Positions 26,297 through 35,935 of a DNA stretch of 64,000 nucleotides are shown piece after piece. The DNA is taken from NCBI GenBank assembly GCA_046351135.1, contig JAXLZA010000003.1, positions 434,001-498,000 on the forward strand, given 5' to 3'. Numbering within the stretch: the first letter of the stretch is position 1; every line of letters starts with the position of its first letter. The DNA comes from UBA4427 sp046351135 (GTDB taxonomy: Bacteria > Myxococcota_A > UBA9160 > UBA4427). The notes under the pieces were generated by a model, which was not told where the DNA came from, did not search any database, and worked only from the letters and a program-made list of their open reading frames with translations. Position numbers and translations under genes: made by a program.

Positions 26297-27703
26297 TTGA
26301 AGAGCATCACCGATCCGGCCCGCTGGCCCGAGACGCGCCGCCCGGCCGCCAGCCCGCGCACGACGATCCCGACTCTCGCGGCCGCGGCCCTCGCCGCCGG
26401 CCTCCTCGTCGGACCGACCGGTACCGCCCACGCCGGCGGCTTCAACCTCGACCACCAGAACGCCGCCGCCCTCGGTGCGGCCTTCGCGGGCTCCGAGTCG
26501 GCGCGCTCCCAGGTCGCCTTCGCCGCCTACAACCCGGCGGCGATCGGCAAGTCCGGAAAGTTCGCCGCGGCGGCCAGCGTGACCGGCGTCTTCCCCGAAG
26601 CCAAGTACTCGAACGCCGACGCCACGCTGCTCGGTGTCGCCCCGGTCGCAGGCCAGTCTTCGAACAAGGGCCTCACGAAGGACGCCGCCGTCCCCAACCT
26701 CTCCCTCGCCTGGTCTCCGGTCGAGAAGCTCTCCCTCGGCCTCGTCGTCAACTCGACCTTCGGCCTCGACACCGACTACTCCGGCCGCTCGGTGATGCGC
26801 TACCAGGCGCAGCACAGCGCGCTCCGCACGGTCGAGGTCACGCCGATGGTCGCCTACGAGATCTGGCCGGGCATCGTGGCCGGGGCGGGCCTCCGGGTCC
26901 AGTACGTCGACCTCTCGCTGACCTCGATCGTCGACGCCGGCGGCATCGCCGCGGCGAGCAACATCTCCGGCTTCGCGCCGGGATCGAGCGACCTGAAGGC
27001 GTCCTCGAACGGCGACGACACCTCGGTCGGCTACACCCTCGGCCTCCAGGCGAGCCCCCACCGCCTCGTCGACCTCGGCATCGCCTATCTCTCCGCCGTC
27101 CAGCACGAGATCAACGGCAATACCCACTACGCCCTCAATCAGAGCATCGCCGGCCAGGTCCTGAACGGCGGCGTCGGGCTCTTCTCGGCCCAGGGCTTCG
27201 AGACCAAGCTCGACACCCCCGGCACCCTCGCCATCGGCTTCCGCCTGAATCCGACCGACCGGATCCGCGTACTCTTCTCGGAGCGCGTCATGTTCTGGTC
27301 GCGGCTCGACCAGGTCGCCGTGAACTTCAACGACGCGGCGACCCCGACCGAGGTCCTGACCCAGAAGTGGCGCGACACGACGATGACCTCGCTGGGCTTC
27401 GAGTTCGACGTCCTCGAAGGAACGACCCTGCGCGCCGGCTACATGTACGACGAGTCACCGGTCCGCGGGCGCTATGCGTCGCCGCGGATCCCGGACAGCG
27501 ATCGCCACTGGATCTCGGCGGGCGTGTCCCACGCGTTCACGCAGCAGCTCACGGCCGACCTCGGCCTCGCGTACGCGTTCTTCCAGGATCGGCAGATCCG
27601 CCTGAACGGAGCGGCGCCCGAGAACCAGTTCCGCGGCTCGTTGAACGCGGACGTGAAGGCCACGGCCTTCGCCGCGTCCTTCGGGCTCCGATACAAGTTC
27701 TGA
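26297..27703 (+). CDS. FadL/TodX-family outer-membrane transporter
   Basis: This 468-residue outer-membrane beta-barrel imports long-chain fatty acids or aromatic hydrocarbons. The signal peptide ends at GTAHA and is followed by the FadL-type N-terminus GGFNLDHQNAAALGAAFAGS and FAAYNPAAIG. Alternating strands continue to the C-terminal FAASFGLRYKF, whose last Phe is the barrel-assembly signal. The start is TTG with GGGAGGGAAGAG just before it, so the signal has a long N-region (about 22 residues). Neighbouring P450s suggest hydrophobic substrate uptake. Confidence 0.92.
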   Translation: MKSITDPARWPETRRPAASPRTTIPTLAAAALAAGLLVGPTGTAHAGGFNLDHQNAAALGAAFAGSESARSQVAFAAYNPAAIGKSGKFAAAASVTGVFPEAKYSNADATLLGVAPVAGQSSNKGLTKDAAVPNLSLAWSPVEKLSLGLVVNSTFGLDTDYSGRSVMRYQAQHSALRTVEVTPMVAYEIWPGIVAGAGLRVQYVDLSLTSIVDAGGIAAASNISGFAPGSSDLKASSNGDDTSVGYTLGLQASPHRLVDLGIAYLSAVQHEINGNTHYALNQSIAGQVLNGGVGLFSAQGFETKLDTPGTLAIGFRLNPTDRIRVLFSERVMFWSRLDQVAVNFNDAATPTEVLTQKWRDTTMTSLGFEFDVLEGTTLRAGYMYDESPVRGRYASPRIPDSDRHWISAGVSHAFTQQLTADLGLAYAFFQDRQIRLNGAAPENQFRGSLNADVKATAFAASFGLRYKF

Positions 27704-27758
27704 AAGGCGGGACGACGCCGACGCGCCCGACGGGCGCTCGGCGCATCGACCTGCGGCG

Positions 27759-28979
27759 TCAGGCCGCCTTCAGACGGACCGGCATCTTCCCGATCGAGAC
27801 GAGGATCGGATTGCCGATCCCGAGCACGCTGTAGCGGGGCTCGCCGGCGAGCTCGATGTGGCTCGTCCGCTTGAGCAGCTCCTCGAAGAAGATCGTGACC
27901 TCGCGTCGGGCGAGGTGGGCACCCAGGCAGAAATGCGGGCCACCGCCGCCGAAGGCCATGTGCTCGTTGTTCCGGCGCCGGACGTCGAAGCGGAATGGAT
28001 CCTCGAAGAACTCCGCGTCCCGGTTGCCCGACGGATACCAGAGGGTCACCCGCTCCCCCGCCGCGATCGGGACGCCGGCGATCGTCGTGTCCCGCGCCGC
28101 GATCCGCTTGAAGTAGGCGACCGGCGACGACCAGCGGATGATCTCCTCGGTCGCGCTCTTCATCAGGCTCGGATCCTGCCTCAGTGCGGCGAGCTGCTCG
28201 GGCTCGGCCAGCAGCTGCTTCAGGCCCGCCGAGATCGCGTTGCGGGTCGTCTCGCTGCCGGCGACGGTGAGCAGCATGAAGAAGGCGTCGAGCTCGAGGT
28301 CGTTCAGCTTGCCCTGCTCGTCCTCGACGGTCACGAGCAGCGAGAGCACGTCGTCTTCCGGATGGGACCGCTTCTGCCTCGCGATCTTGTGGCCGTAGCC
28401 GAAGATCTGGGCCGCGATCCCTTCCCGCGCGGACTCGGGCACGGGATGCTCGGGGTCGAGACAGAGCAGCAGATCGTTGGTCTGGGTGAAGAGCCAGTCG
28501 CGATCCTCCTTCGGGATGCCGAGGATGTCCGCGATCATGTGCATCGGGAGCTTGTAGGCGACGTCCTGGACGAACTCGACCGTCTCGCGCTCGAGGGCGT
28601 CCTCGATGATCGAGATGGCCCACTTGCGCGCGAGGTCCTCGAGGCGCTTCGTCATGCGCGGCGTGAAGCCCGAGCTGATCAGCTTGCGCTGGCGGATGTG
28701 GGGCGCGCCGTCCATGTCGGTCAGCATGAGGCCCATGCCCTCGTAGCCGAGGCCGGGACCGCCCTTCGAGAGGAAGAGCTCGGGGTTGCGGTTCACGTCG
28801 CGGATGTCCGCATAACGCGAGAGCACCCAGAAGCCCCGGCCTCCGGTCTTCTCGAAGCCCGCGGTCTCGGGATGGCGCCAGACCGGGGCCTCCTTGCGGA
28901 GGGCGGTGAAGAGATCGTGGGGAAATCCGTTGCGGTAGAGCTCGGAGCGGGTCAGGTCGACGTCGGCGAAGCTCGTCAT
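27759..28979 (-). CDS. Cytochrome P450
   Basis: This 406-residue P450 has I-helix LLTVAGSETTRNAISAG, ExxR in EEIIRW and heme loop FGGGGPHFCLGAHLARREV. LMLTDMDGAPHIRQRKLISSGFTPRM is the C-helix region, typical of the CYP125/CYP142/CYP123 type that hydroxylates steroid side chains or alkyl chains; this placement is by pattern only. GGAGAG precedes the ATG. It lies 62 bp downstream of a lipoprotein gene on the same strand and converges with the FadL porin gene; GCGCCC-GAC-GGGCGC at 27723-27737 could be a weak shared terminator. Confidence 0.92.
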   Translation of the reverse strand: MTSFADVDLTRSELYRNGFPHDLFTALRKEAPVWRHPETAGFEKTGGRGFWVLSRYADIRDVNRNPELFLSKGGPGLGYEGMGLMLTDMDGAPHIRQRKLISSGFTPRMTKRLEDLARKWAISIIEDALERETVEFVQDVAYKLPMHMIADILGIPKEDRDWLFTQTNDLLLCLDPEHPVPESAREGIAAQIFGYGHKIARQKRSHPEDDVLSLLVTVEDEQGKLNDLELDAFFMLLTVAGSETTRNAISAGLKQLLAEPEQLAALRQDPSLMKSATEEIIRWSSPVAYFKRIAARDTTIAGVPIAAGERVTLWYPSGNRDAEFFEDPFRFDVRRRNNEHMAFGGGGPHFCLGAHLARREVTIFFEELLKRTSHIELAGEPRYSVLGIGNPILVSIGKMPVRLKAA

Positions 28980-29041
28980 GTCGGGTCTCTCCAGGGCGCG
29001 AGGGATGGGGGGCGGAATGCGGCTCGGGCGCGAAGCGGACC

Positions 29042-29773
29042 TCACTCGCCGACGAGCTGCACCGCGTCGACCTCGTTCCAGCCGGGAACCGCGTTCGTCG
29101 CGAGGGTGATCCTCGCCTTCGCGACGGGCGCGCTCGTCTTCTCGAAGCTGCGCTCGAACCAGGTGATGGCGCCGGTCGCGGGCGGGGTGTCCAGGCCGTC
29201 GAAGACCGCCTGCTTCGCGCCCGCCTCGTCGACGAGCTCGATCTTGATGATCGCCCCCGGCGCATAGCTCTGGCGGATCCGGATCGCCTCGGCGTGGACC
29301 GGCTTCGCGAAGCCGACCTCGAGCCACTCGATGCCCTTGTCGGCGTCCTTCGAGGCCCAGCTGTTGCCGTCGTCGGAATAGCGCTCGACGTTCGGGGCGC
29401 CCGTCGCCTGCCAGGCGGAGTACGACCGCTGGTCGACCGCGTCCCCGAAGCTCGAGCTCGCCTCCGCCGTCGTCGCCCACTGCCCCTTCGGATCCTCGGC
29501 GATGCGCTGCTCGGCGAGGGCGAACTCGACGGCGAGCCGGCGCGCGGCGGCCTCCGGGTCCTCGGCCTGAGCTGCGTCGGCGGGCGCCGCGTCCGGGGCG
29601 GCAGGCTCGGCGGCCGACCCGGCATCCGGCGCCGCGGGGGGCGCAGGCTCGGCGGCGGGCGATCCGCTGGACGCGGATCCCTCGGACGTCGACTTCGAAT
29701 CGTCGCGTCCACAGGCCGTGAGGAGGAGGAGTGCCGAAACGAGAACGAACAGGCGTCCCGCGAATCGCTGCAT
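29042..29773 (-). CDS. Lipoprotein with a discoidin-like domain
   Basis: This 243-residue protein has a lipobox in VLVSALLLLTACGRDD, then an Ala/Pro/Asp/Glu-rich linker to about residue 75, and a beta-sandwich-like C-terminal domain. YSAWQATGAPNV, WLEVGFAKPVHAEAIRIRQSY and WNEVDAVQLVG match the pattern of F5/8 type C-like carbohydrate or surface binding domains. GGAGAG precedes the chosen ATG. No enzyme motif is present. It is upstream of a P450 and probably in its operon, but the tie is unclear. Confidence 0.75.
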   Translation of the reverse strand: MQRFAGRLFVLVSALLLLTACGRDDSKSTSEGSASSGSPAAEPAPPAAPDAGSAAEPAAPDAAPADAAQAEDPEAAARRLAVEFALAEQRIAEDPKGQWATTAEASSSFGDAVDQRSYSAWQATGAPNVERYSDDGNSWASKDADKGIEWLEVGFAKPVHAEAIRIRQSYAPGAIIKIELVDEAGAKQAVFDGLDTPPATGAITWFERSFEKTSAPVAKARITLATNAVPGWNEVDAVQLVGE

Positions 29774-29992
29774 GACGGTGCTCTCCACGCCCCACCACGG
29801 GGCCACGCGGAATCTAGCCGATGTCGCCGTCGGACAGGACGCGCGTCCCCACCGTGGGCGGGGGACGCGGCACGCGCCGCGCCCGCGCCGAGCACGCGGC
29901 GCGGTGCGCGGGCGAAACCAGTATGTTCTGCGACCCGCGCTCGAGGAGCCGGATCGGGCGCCCCGATCCCCCGAAGCGGCAAGGAAGCGGCT

Positions 29993-31042
29993 GTGACGAC
30001 CTCAGGAATCCCGGGCGAGCCCCTGCACACCCGCTGCCTCGCCGTGGCCTTCACGATGGGCGAGGGCACGTCGATCGAGTTCCGCGCCGACATCCTCGAC
30101 CTGCGCAAATCCGGCCTCATGGCGCTCGCCGGCCGCATCGCCTCGGCGGGGATCATCCACAAGATGGAGCTGCGCGGCGCCTTCTCGGCGGAGACGGATC
30201 GCCTCGAGCGCATCGAGTCGAGCCAGTCCCACGTCATGCACGAGGCCAATGCGTCGACCCGGGGCGAGTGCTGCCGCGATCCGATGGTGCGCCTCCCGGA
30301 GCTCGTCGGGACGCCCCTCGGCCCCGGCTTCCCCGCCGAGCTGAAGCGCCGCTTCGGCGGCCCCCTCGGCTGCACTCACGTGAACACCCTCTTCCAGGAG
30401 CTGAGCGCCTTCGTCGCGCGCCTGCGCAGCGTGTTCGACGAGCGGCCCGGATTCCTCCACGGGCGCGCGCCGGGCGAGCGGATCGCCCGCCGCAGCCTCT
30501 TCTTCGACGCGGCCCTGGCCGGCGACGAGACGGCGACGCGCATCGACGTGCATCTCGCCGACGTCTTCCTGGCGGAACGCGACGCGAACGGGAGCGAAAG
30601 GCTGCTCGCCCACGACGAGGCGCGCCTGGTCACCGAGGTCGAGCTCGCCGGCTGGCGGCTGCGGAGACTCGAGGCCCGGGAGCGGTGCCGGCCCGGCCCG
30701 GAGTGCGGCGACCTGCCGTGGACCTCGCGCAGCGAGGACGTCCGCGAGCTCTGCGGTCGCTCGCTCAGCGGGGGCGTGACGCATTTCTGTCTCGAGCGCT
30801 TCGGCGGTCGGCGGGAGGATGCGCGCCTGCTCTCGGCCTTGTTATGCCTCGCGCCGGGCATGACCCAGGTCGGGGCCGCGCTCTCCGACGCCCTCGTTCC
30901 GTCCTCGCGCGCCCGCCTCGGCGGCCTCGCGTCGATGGGGCCCGGCCCCTGCTACATGCTCCGCGCCGAGGGCCCGCTCGTCGCGACGCTGGTCGCGGAC
31001 GGGATCACCGGCGCCCCGCGCGACCCCGGCGAGCGCCCCTAA
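29993..31042 (+). CDS. DUF2889 domain protein
   Basis: This 349-residue protein matches DUF2889, a family of unknown function that often sits in P450 and steroid/aromatic gene clusters. Visible blocks are HTRCLAVAFTMGEGTSIEFRADILDLR (split at residues 12-40), RLERIESSQSHVMHEANAS, and the family-typical GGPLGCTHVNTLFQELS. The GTG start follows AAGGAAG. The C-terminal third is variable and carries several Cys (GECC, RCRPGPEC). The reading frame extends upstream, but the domain starts here. It converges with an SDR with a 4-bp overlap. Confidence 0.8.
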   Translation: MTTSGIPGEPLHTRCLAVAFTMGEGTSIEFRADILDLRKSGLMALAGRIASAGIIHKMELRGAFSAETDRLERIESSQSHVMHEANASTRGECCRDPMVRLPELVGTPLGPGFPAELKRRFGGPLGCTHVNTLFQELSAFVARLRSVFDERPGFLHGRAPGERIARRSLFFDAALAGDETATRIDVHLADVFLAERDANGSERLLAHDEARLVTEVELAGWRLRRLEARERCRPGPECGDLPWTSRSEDVRELCGRSLSGGVTHFCLERFGGRREDARLLSALLCLAPGMTQVGAALSDALVPSSRARLGGLASMGPGPCYMLRAEGPLVATLVADGITGAPRDPGERP

Positions 31043-31908
31043 CGTCCGCCGGCCGGCGGTGCGGCGTCGCGCAGGGTGATCACCCGCGGCACGCCCGCCT
31101 CGAAGTCCTCGAGGCGCTCGCGGGCGGCGCCGAGGGCCCAGGGGTCGGTGAAGAGATAGAAGCGGCCGGACTCGATGCCCTGGAACGCGAGCTCGGCGGC
31201 CGCCCGGGGCGCGAGCCCCCTCGCCTGCTGGCGCTCGTTGCTGAAGGCCTGCTCGTCGGCGGAGAGCGTCGCAGCCTCGGCCCGCCGCAGATGCGCCGGG
31301 CGATTTCGATCGGCCTGGCGCAGACGCGTCGCGACGACGTCGGGGCAGAAGACCGAGACCCCGATCGGCGAGCCGGCGTCGCGCAGATCGTGGAAGAGCG
31401 TCTCGGAGATCGAGAGCACCGCATGCTTGCTCGCCTTGTACGGGCCGAGCACGGGGCCCGCGATCAGCGCGGCCGCGGAGGCGGTGTTCAGGATGTGGGC
31501 GCGCGACGCCTGCTTCATCATGCGCGGCAGGAATGCCTGGAGCCCGTGGATCACGCCCCAGACGTTGACCCCGAAGAGCCACTCCCAGTCCTTCCGATCG
31601 AGCTCCCAGATCCGCTGGGTCACCCCGACGCTGACGCCCGCGTTGTTGCAGAGCAGCCCGACCTCGCCGAAGGCGTCGAAGGTCCGATCCGCGAGGGCGT
31701 CGACGGACGCCGCGCTCGACACGTCCGTCACGACCGCGAGCGTCCTGACCCCGCGCGCCGCGATCGCCGCCTCGGCCCGCGCGAGCGCCTCCGCCTCGAC
31801 GTCCGCGAGGACCACCGACATGCCGCGATCGGCCGCGGCCTCCGCCAGACCCAAGCCGATCCCGCTCGCCGCGCCCGTGACGACGGCCGTCCGATTCCGG
31901 AGCTCCAT
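31039..31908 (-). CDS. Short-chain dehydrogenase/reductase
   Basis: This 289-residue SDR has TAVVTGAASGIGLGLAEAAADRG, an acidic residue for NAD choice (VVLADVEAEAL), LLCNNAGVSVG, catalytic Ser in NTASAAALIAG and YKASKHAVL. The C-terminal extension IESGRFYLFTDPWALGAARERLEDFEAG fits the group with which the remnant at 16973-17323 also aligns (there RFWILTHA). It lies 45 bp downstream of the phytanoyl-CoA dioxygenase gene on the same strand. Confidence 0.92.
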   Translation of the reverse strand: MELRNRTAVVTGAASGIGLGLAEAAADRGMSVVLADVEAEALARAEAAIAARGVRTLAVVTDVSSAASVDALADRTFDAFGEVGLLCNNAGVSVGVTQRIWELDRKDWEWLFGVNVWGVIHGLQAFLPRMMKQASRAHILNTASAAALIAGPVLGPYKASKHAVLSISETLFHDLRDAGSPIGVSVFCPDVVATRLRQADRNRPAHLRRAEAATLSADEQAFSNERQQARGLAPRAAAELAFQGIESGRFYLFTDPWALGAARERLEDFEAGVPRVITLRDAAPPAGGR

Positions 31909-31953
31909 GCTGCTCTCCCTTCTCGCCGTTCTCGCCGTTCTCGCCCTTCGCGA

Positions 31954-32857
31954 TCAGGCGCCCTCGGCGCCTCCCCCGCTCTCCGCCAGGAAGCGGCGCA
32001 TCTTCGCGAACTGTTGTTGAAGCAGGTCCTCGTCGCCGAAGCCCGGGGCGCTCGCGAGCTCCGGTCGCGCGACGGCCATCGGGTCGCGCATGTCGTCGAC
32101 GTAGCCGAGACCGTAGGCGCCGCGTTGATAGCCCATGAGCCGCAGCAGCGCGGGGTCGAGGGTCCGCGCGACCTCGAGCGGCACCGAGAGGAACTGGTTC
32201 TCCTCCTGCCGCAGCCAGCCCGCCGAGTAGAGGATTCGCATGCCGGTCCGGGTCCGCTCGCTGCGATTCGCGCCGGCGCTTGCAGACGCTGCCTGTATAG
32301 AGGAGGCACGAACCGCGCTTCATCACCGCGGGCTCGGTGTCCTCTTCGCGGAAGCCCTCGTCGAGGTTGTTGGCGTAGTGGTTGCTGCCGGCGATGAAGC
32401 GGGTCGCCCCGTTGCGGTCCGTGAAGTCGGTGACCGCCCAGAGCGCGTTGCAGAGGACCTCGTAGCCGTCGGGGAAGGTGAAGAGGTCGAGGCCCTGCTG
32501 ATCGCGGTGGATCGGCTGGCCCTTCTCGCCGGGGTCGAGGGCCATGATCTGGGTCAGGTGGAGCTGGATCGTCGTCGGGAGGTGGACGACCGCGCGGACG
32601 ATCTCGAGGATCGCCGGGTGCATGATCAGGTCGCGCGCCGTCGCGGAGCGGGCGACGAGGCCGCCGACGCGGCGCGTGCGCAGGCCGGCGGACTCGCCGG
32701 TGCCGCCGGGGATGCGGGCGAGCCACGGGGCGACCTCGCGCTCGAGCGCGTCCATCGTCGCCTCGGGGACGAGCTCGTCGATGATCGCACCGCCGTCGGC
32801 GACGACGGCCGCGGCGATCTTTTCGGTCGGGTCGGTCGGCTTGAATCGCTGGATCAT
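31954..32857 (-). pseudogene. Phytanoyl-CoA dioxygenase family gene with a frameshift
   Basis: The first 195 or so codons (MIQRFKPTDPTEKIAAAVVADGG onward, counted from 32857) encode a PhyH-type Fe(II)/2-oxoglutarate enzyme with HxD in GQPIHRDQQGLDLF and WAVTDFTDRNGATRFIAGSNH. After RGSCLLYTGSV the frame is lost at about 32281-32302. The remainder continues in another frame: GANRSERTRTGMRILYSAGWL and on to the stop at 31954. The distal iron-binding His normally lies just before the (G/P)NxS motif, exactly at the lesion, so the product would be inactive. GGGAGAG precedes the ATG. Confidence 0.82.
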
Positions 32858-33061
32858 GGATGGCTCTCCCGCTCGCTCGTTCTCTGGATCGCTCACGCCC
32901 TCTCGGCGCGGGCTGCTTGCGCTGGTCGGGACCCCGCTCGCCGGCGTCGTCCCGCGTCGCCTAGAATGCCACGATCGCGCCGCGCGTCGAAGGAAATCCG
33001 TCGACGCCCAAGCGAGTCGCCGTTCGGCGCGCGCCGACGGGAAGGCCCGAGGAGTCGAGCG

Positions 33062-34789
33062 ATGACCGAGGATGCCCGCACCACCGTCCGTAGCCTGCTC
33101 GCCGCCGCCGGAATCGCGCCGCCGGCGGCCGAGGTCGAGGCGATGATCCAGGGCTACCCGGCCCTGCGCGCTGCCGCGGACGCGCTCTTCGCCGACGAGG
33201 TCGCCCGCCACGACCCGGTCTTCCTGCCGACCGACGCGGGCAGCGAAGGCGACGCCGCGGAGCGGACGCGAGCGGCAGGGGCCGCGGGGGCGACGGGCGC
33301 AACGGGCGCGACGAAGGCGACGGGAGCCACGCGGGCGGATCGCGCGACCAGGCCGACCGGCGGAGCCGTCGCGGACGCGACGACGAACGCGCTGCCCGGG
33401 ACGATCGAGGAGGCCGGGCGTGCCCTGCGCAGCGGTCGCCTCTCGAGCGTCGAGCTGACGCGCCGCCTTCAGGCCCGCGCCGACGCCCTCGACGCGAAGC
33501 TCGGGACCTTCATCGCGCGCTTCGACGAGAGCGCACTCGCCGCGGCGCGACGGGCCGACGCCGACTTCGCGGCTGGCATCGATCGCGGACCGCTGCAGGG
33601 GATCCCGCTCGGCGTGAAGGACATCATCGCGGCCCGCGAGGGCGCGACGACCGCGTGCAGCCAGGTTCTCGATCCGGACTGGGGACGCGGCCAGGACGCG
33701 CCGGTCGTCGCGCGCCTGCGCGCCCAGGGCGCCGTCGTGCTCGGCAAGACGACGACCCTCGAGTTCGCGATGGGCCCGCCCGATCCCGAAGGCCCCTTCC
33801 CGCTCCACCGCAATCCCTGGGACCTCGAGCGCTGGCCCGGCGGCTCGAGCAGCGGCACCGGCAGCGGCGTCGCCGCCGGCCTCATGCTGGGCGGACTCGG
33901 CAGCGACACCGGAGGCAGCATCCGGATCCCCGCCGCGTTGTGCGGGATCTCCGGCCTGAAGCCGACCTTCGGGCTCGTCCCCCGCGCAGGCGTCGTCCCC
34001 CTCGCTCACAGCCTCGACACCGTCGGCCCGATGGCCCGCAGCGCGCGGGACTGTGCGACGATCCTGCAGGCGATCGTGGGGCCTTCGCCGGACGACCCGA
34101 CGACCCGGGCGCGGCCGGCCGTCGACTACGCTGCCGCGCTGACGGGCGAGCTCGCGGGGCTCACGGTCGGCGTCGAGCGCGCGCATCATTCGCGCCTCGC
34201 CGGCTTCGATCCCGCCTGCCGCGATCGCTTCGAGGCGGCGGTCGCCGACCTCGAGCGCGCGGGCGCACGCATCGTCGAGGTCCGCTTCGACGGCCATCCC
34301 CTCGTCTCGACCGCCGGCCTCGTCACGAGCGGCGCCGAAGCCTTCGCCTGGCACCGCAACGATCTCCGCACGCGCCACGCCGACTACGGCCGGGGCGCAC
34401 GCCACGCCCTCGCGATGGGCGCCTTCTACGGCTCGGCCGACTACGTCCAGGCCCAGAAGGCCCGCGCCTTCGGCCTCGCGACGCTGCGCCGGGTGCTCGC
34501 GGACTGCGACGTGCTCGTCATGCCGACGATGGGCCTCCCGGCGCCTCGCCTCGATGCGGACTTCTGGGAGATGATGCAGTGGACGTTCACGCCGGCCTGG
34601 AACCTGCTCGGCGCGCCCGCGCTCTCGGTGCCGATGGGCCCGATCGGGGGCGGTCTCCCGTCGAGTCTCCAGATCGTCGGCGGGCTCTTCGACGACGCGA
34701 CGGTCCTGCGGGTCGGCGACGCCTATCAGCAGGCGACCGACTGGCACCGGGCCTGGCCGAGCGGGCCGCGGGCGGTGGCCGCGCCCTGA
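33062..34789 (+). CDS. Amidase signature family enzyme with a Gly-Ala-Thr insert
   Basis: This 575-residue amidase hydrolyses or transfers amides using a Ser-cisSer-Lys triad. The Lys is in GIPLGVKDII, the first Ser in WPGGSSSGTGSGVAAGL, and the nucleophile in GSDTGGSIRIPAALCGISGLKPT. Residues 71-100 form a low-complexity linker of GAT-type triplets (AAGAAGATGATGATKATGAT) between an N-terminal helical part (residues 1-70) and the catalytic core; this is unusual. The start ATG is preceded by GAGGAG. It is divergent from the dioxygenase pseudogene. Confidence 0.9.
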   Translation: MTEDARTTVRSLLAAAGIAPPAAEVEAMIQGYPALRAAADALFADEVARHDPVFLPTDAGSEGDAAERTRAAGAAGATGATGATKATGATRADRATRPTGGAVADATTNALPGTIEEAGRALRSGRLSSVELTRRLQARADALDAKLGTFIARFDESALAAARRADADFAAGIDRGPLQGIPLGVKDIIAAREGATTACSQVLDPDWGRGQDAPVVARLRAQGAVVLGKTTTLEFAMGPPDPEGPFPLHRNPWDLERWPGGSSSGTGSGVAAGLMLGGLGSDTGGSIRIPAALCGISGLKPTFGLVPRAGVVPLAHSLDTVGPMARSARDCATILQAIVGPSPDDPTTRARPAVDYAAALTGELAGLTVGVERAHHSRLAGFDPACRDRFEAAVADLERAGARIVEVRFDGHPLVSTAGLVTSGAEAFAWHRNDLRTRHADYGRGARHALAMGAFYGSADYVQAQKARAFGLATLRRVLADCDVLVMPTMGLPAPRLDADFWEMMQWTFTPAWNLLGAPALSVPMGPIGGGLPSSLQIVGGLFDDATVLRVGDAYQQATDWHRAWPSGPRAVAAP

Positions 34790-34840
34790 CTCGCGACCGG
34801 ACGATCGGCGAGCGCGCCGCGCGCACGCCGCCGCACCGCC

Positions 34841-35935
34841 CTACTCCGGCAGCTCGACGACCGAGCTCGACCGCACGCAGATCCGCCCGCCCGATCCCGC
34901 GATCGTCGTCGCGATCTCGACGAGCCGGCGCGGCCGCCCGCGCTCCTCGTCGAGCCAGCGGCGGACGACCTGGCCGCGGAAGCGCATGGGATCGCCCGCG
35001 CAGAGCGAGCGATCCATCCGGATCGAGCGCTTCGCGAGCACCGCGCCCCGGCCGAGACCGCCCAGCACGTAGGCGTCGAGCAGACCGAGGACGGGGCCCG
35101 TCGCGAGGTAGACGTGGTCGCGGCCCTGGACGCCGCGCGCGTAGTCGGCATCGATGTGGCCCCCGAAGAAGGTCCAGGTCGCGGCCGCCGACGCGACCAC
35201 CCGCTCGACGTCGAGGACGTCGTCGACCTCGGGCAGCGCATCGCCCTCGGCGAGCTCGCTCCAGCGATGCGCCGTCGCGCGGGACGCGAAGGTCGCCGGA
35301 GCGCGCGCGGCCCCGAGCGGTGCAGGACCTCGGTCCTCGCCCGCGCCGCCCGCGCCGTCCCGCGCGCTCGCACCGGCGGCTCTGCCCGTGTCGCGCGGTG
35401 CACCGGCCGATCCATCCGCCCCACCGGCCTGCGCCCAGAAGCGCAGGATGACGTTGCGCTGGAGCGCGACGAGCTCGCCGGTCTGGCGCCGGTAGGTCGC
35501 GAGCATCGTCAGGAAGTGGCCCGAACCGACGCGGGTCTCCTTCTCGTCCGAGATCGACTCGACCTCTTCGACGACCTGCACGCGATCCCCGATCCGCAGC
35601 GCCTCGTGGAACTCGAACTCGCTCGAGATGTTGATCATCGAGTCCCCCGGCATCGGCACCGCGACGAGCAGCGCCGCCGCGGGCCCCGTCGCCCGATCCG
35701 GCCGCCAGTTCTGGGGCGTGACCCAGGTCGTGAGCATCGCGGGCGGCACCGCCGGAGGCTCGCGCCAGTAGTCGGGGTTCGGATCGCGGATCGCCGACAC
35801 GAACTGCCGGATCATCGCCGCGTTGACGTCGATCTCGCCGACGCGCGCTTCCCCGGGCCGGCCGATCCAGGCGCGGCCCGCCTCGAGGCTCCCGATCTGG
35901 AGTCCGTAGGCGCCCTCGCGGCGCTCGTCAGCCAT
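34841..35935 (-). CDS. MaoC/FAS1-type acyl dehydratase, two hot-dog domains
   Basis: This 364-residue protein joins two hot-dog folds. The N-terminal one (residues 30-160) is MaoC_dehydrat_N-like: VNAAMIRQFVSAIRDPNPDYW and RIGDRVQVVEEVESISDEKETRVGSGHFLT are visible in blocks. An Ala/Gly-rich linker follows (residues 175-205). The C-terminal one has WTFFGGHIDADYARGVQG, the His-Asp hydratase motif region, and YLATGPVLGLLDAYV. Such proteins hydrate enoyl-CoA in beta-oxidation-like paths. GGGAGG precedes the ATG, which overlaps the CoA-transferase 3' end by 8 bp. Confidence 0.85.
   Translation of the reverse strand: MADERREGAYGLQIGSLEAGRAWIGRPGEARVGEIDVNAAMIRQFVSAIRDPNPDYWREPPAVPPAMLTTWVTPQNWRPDRATGPAAALLVAVPMPGDSMINISSEFEFHEALRIGDRVQVVEEVESISDEKETRVGSGHFLTMLATYRRQTGELVALQRNVILRFWAQAGGADGSAGAPRDTGRAAGASARDGAGGAGEDRGPAPLGAARAPATFASRATAHRWSELAEGDALPEVDDVLDVERVVASAAATWTFFGGHIDADYARGVQGRDHVYLATGPVLGLLDAYVLGGLGRGAVLAKRSIRMDRSLCAGDPMRFRGQVVRRWLDEERGRPRRLVEIATTIAGSGGRICVRSSSVVELPE

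Noticed and set aside
27723..27737. GCGCCC-GAC-GGGCGC hairpin as a strong terminator
   Set aside because: The stem is only 6 bp, the loop 3 nt, and no T-tract follows; too weak to list on its own.
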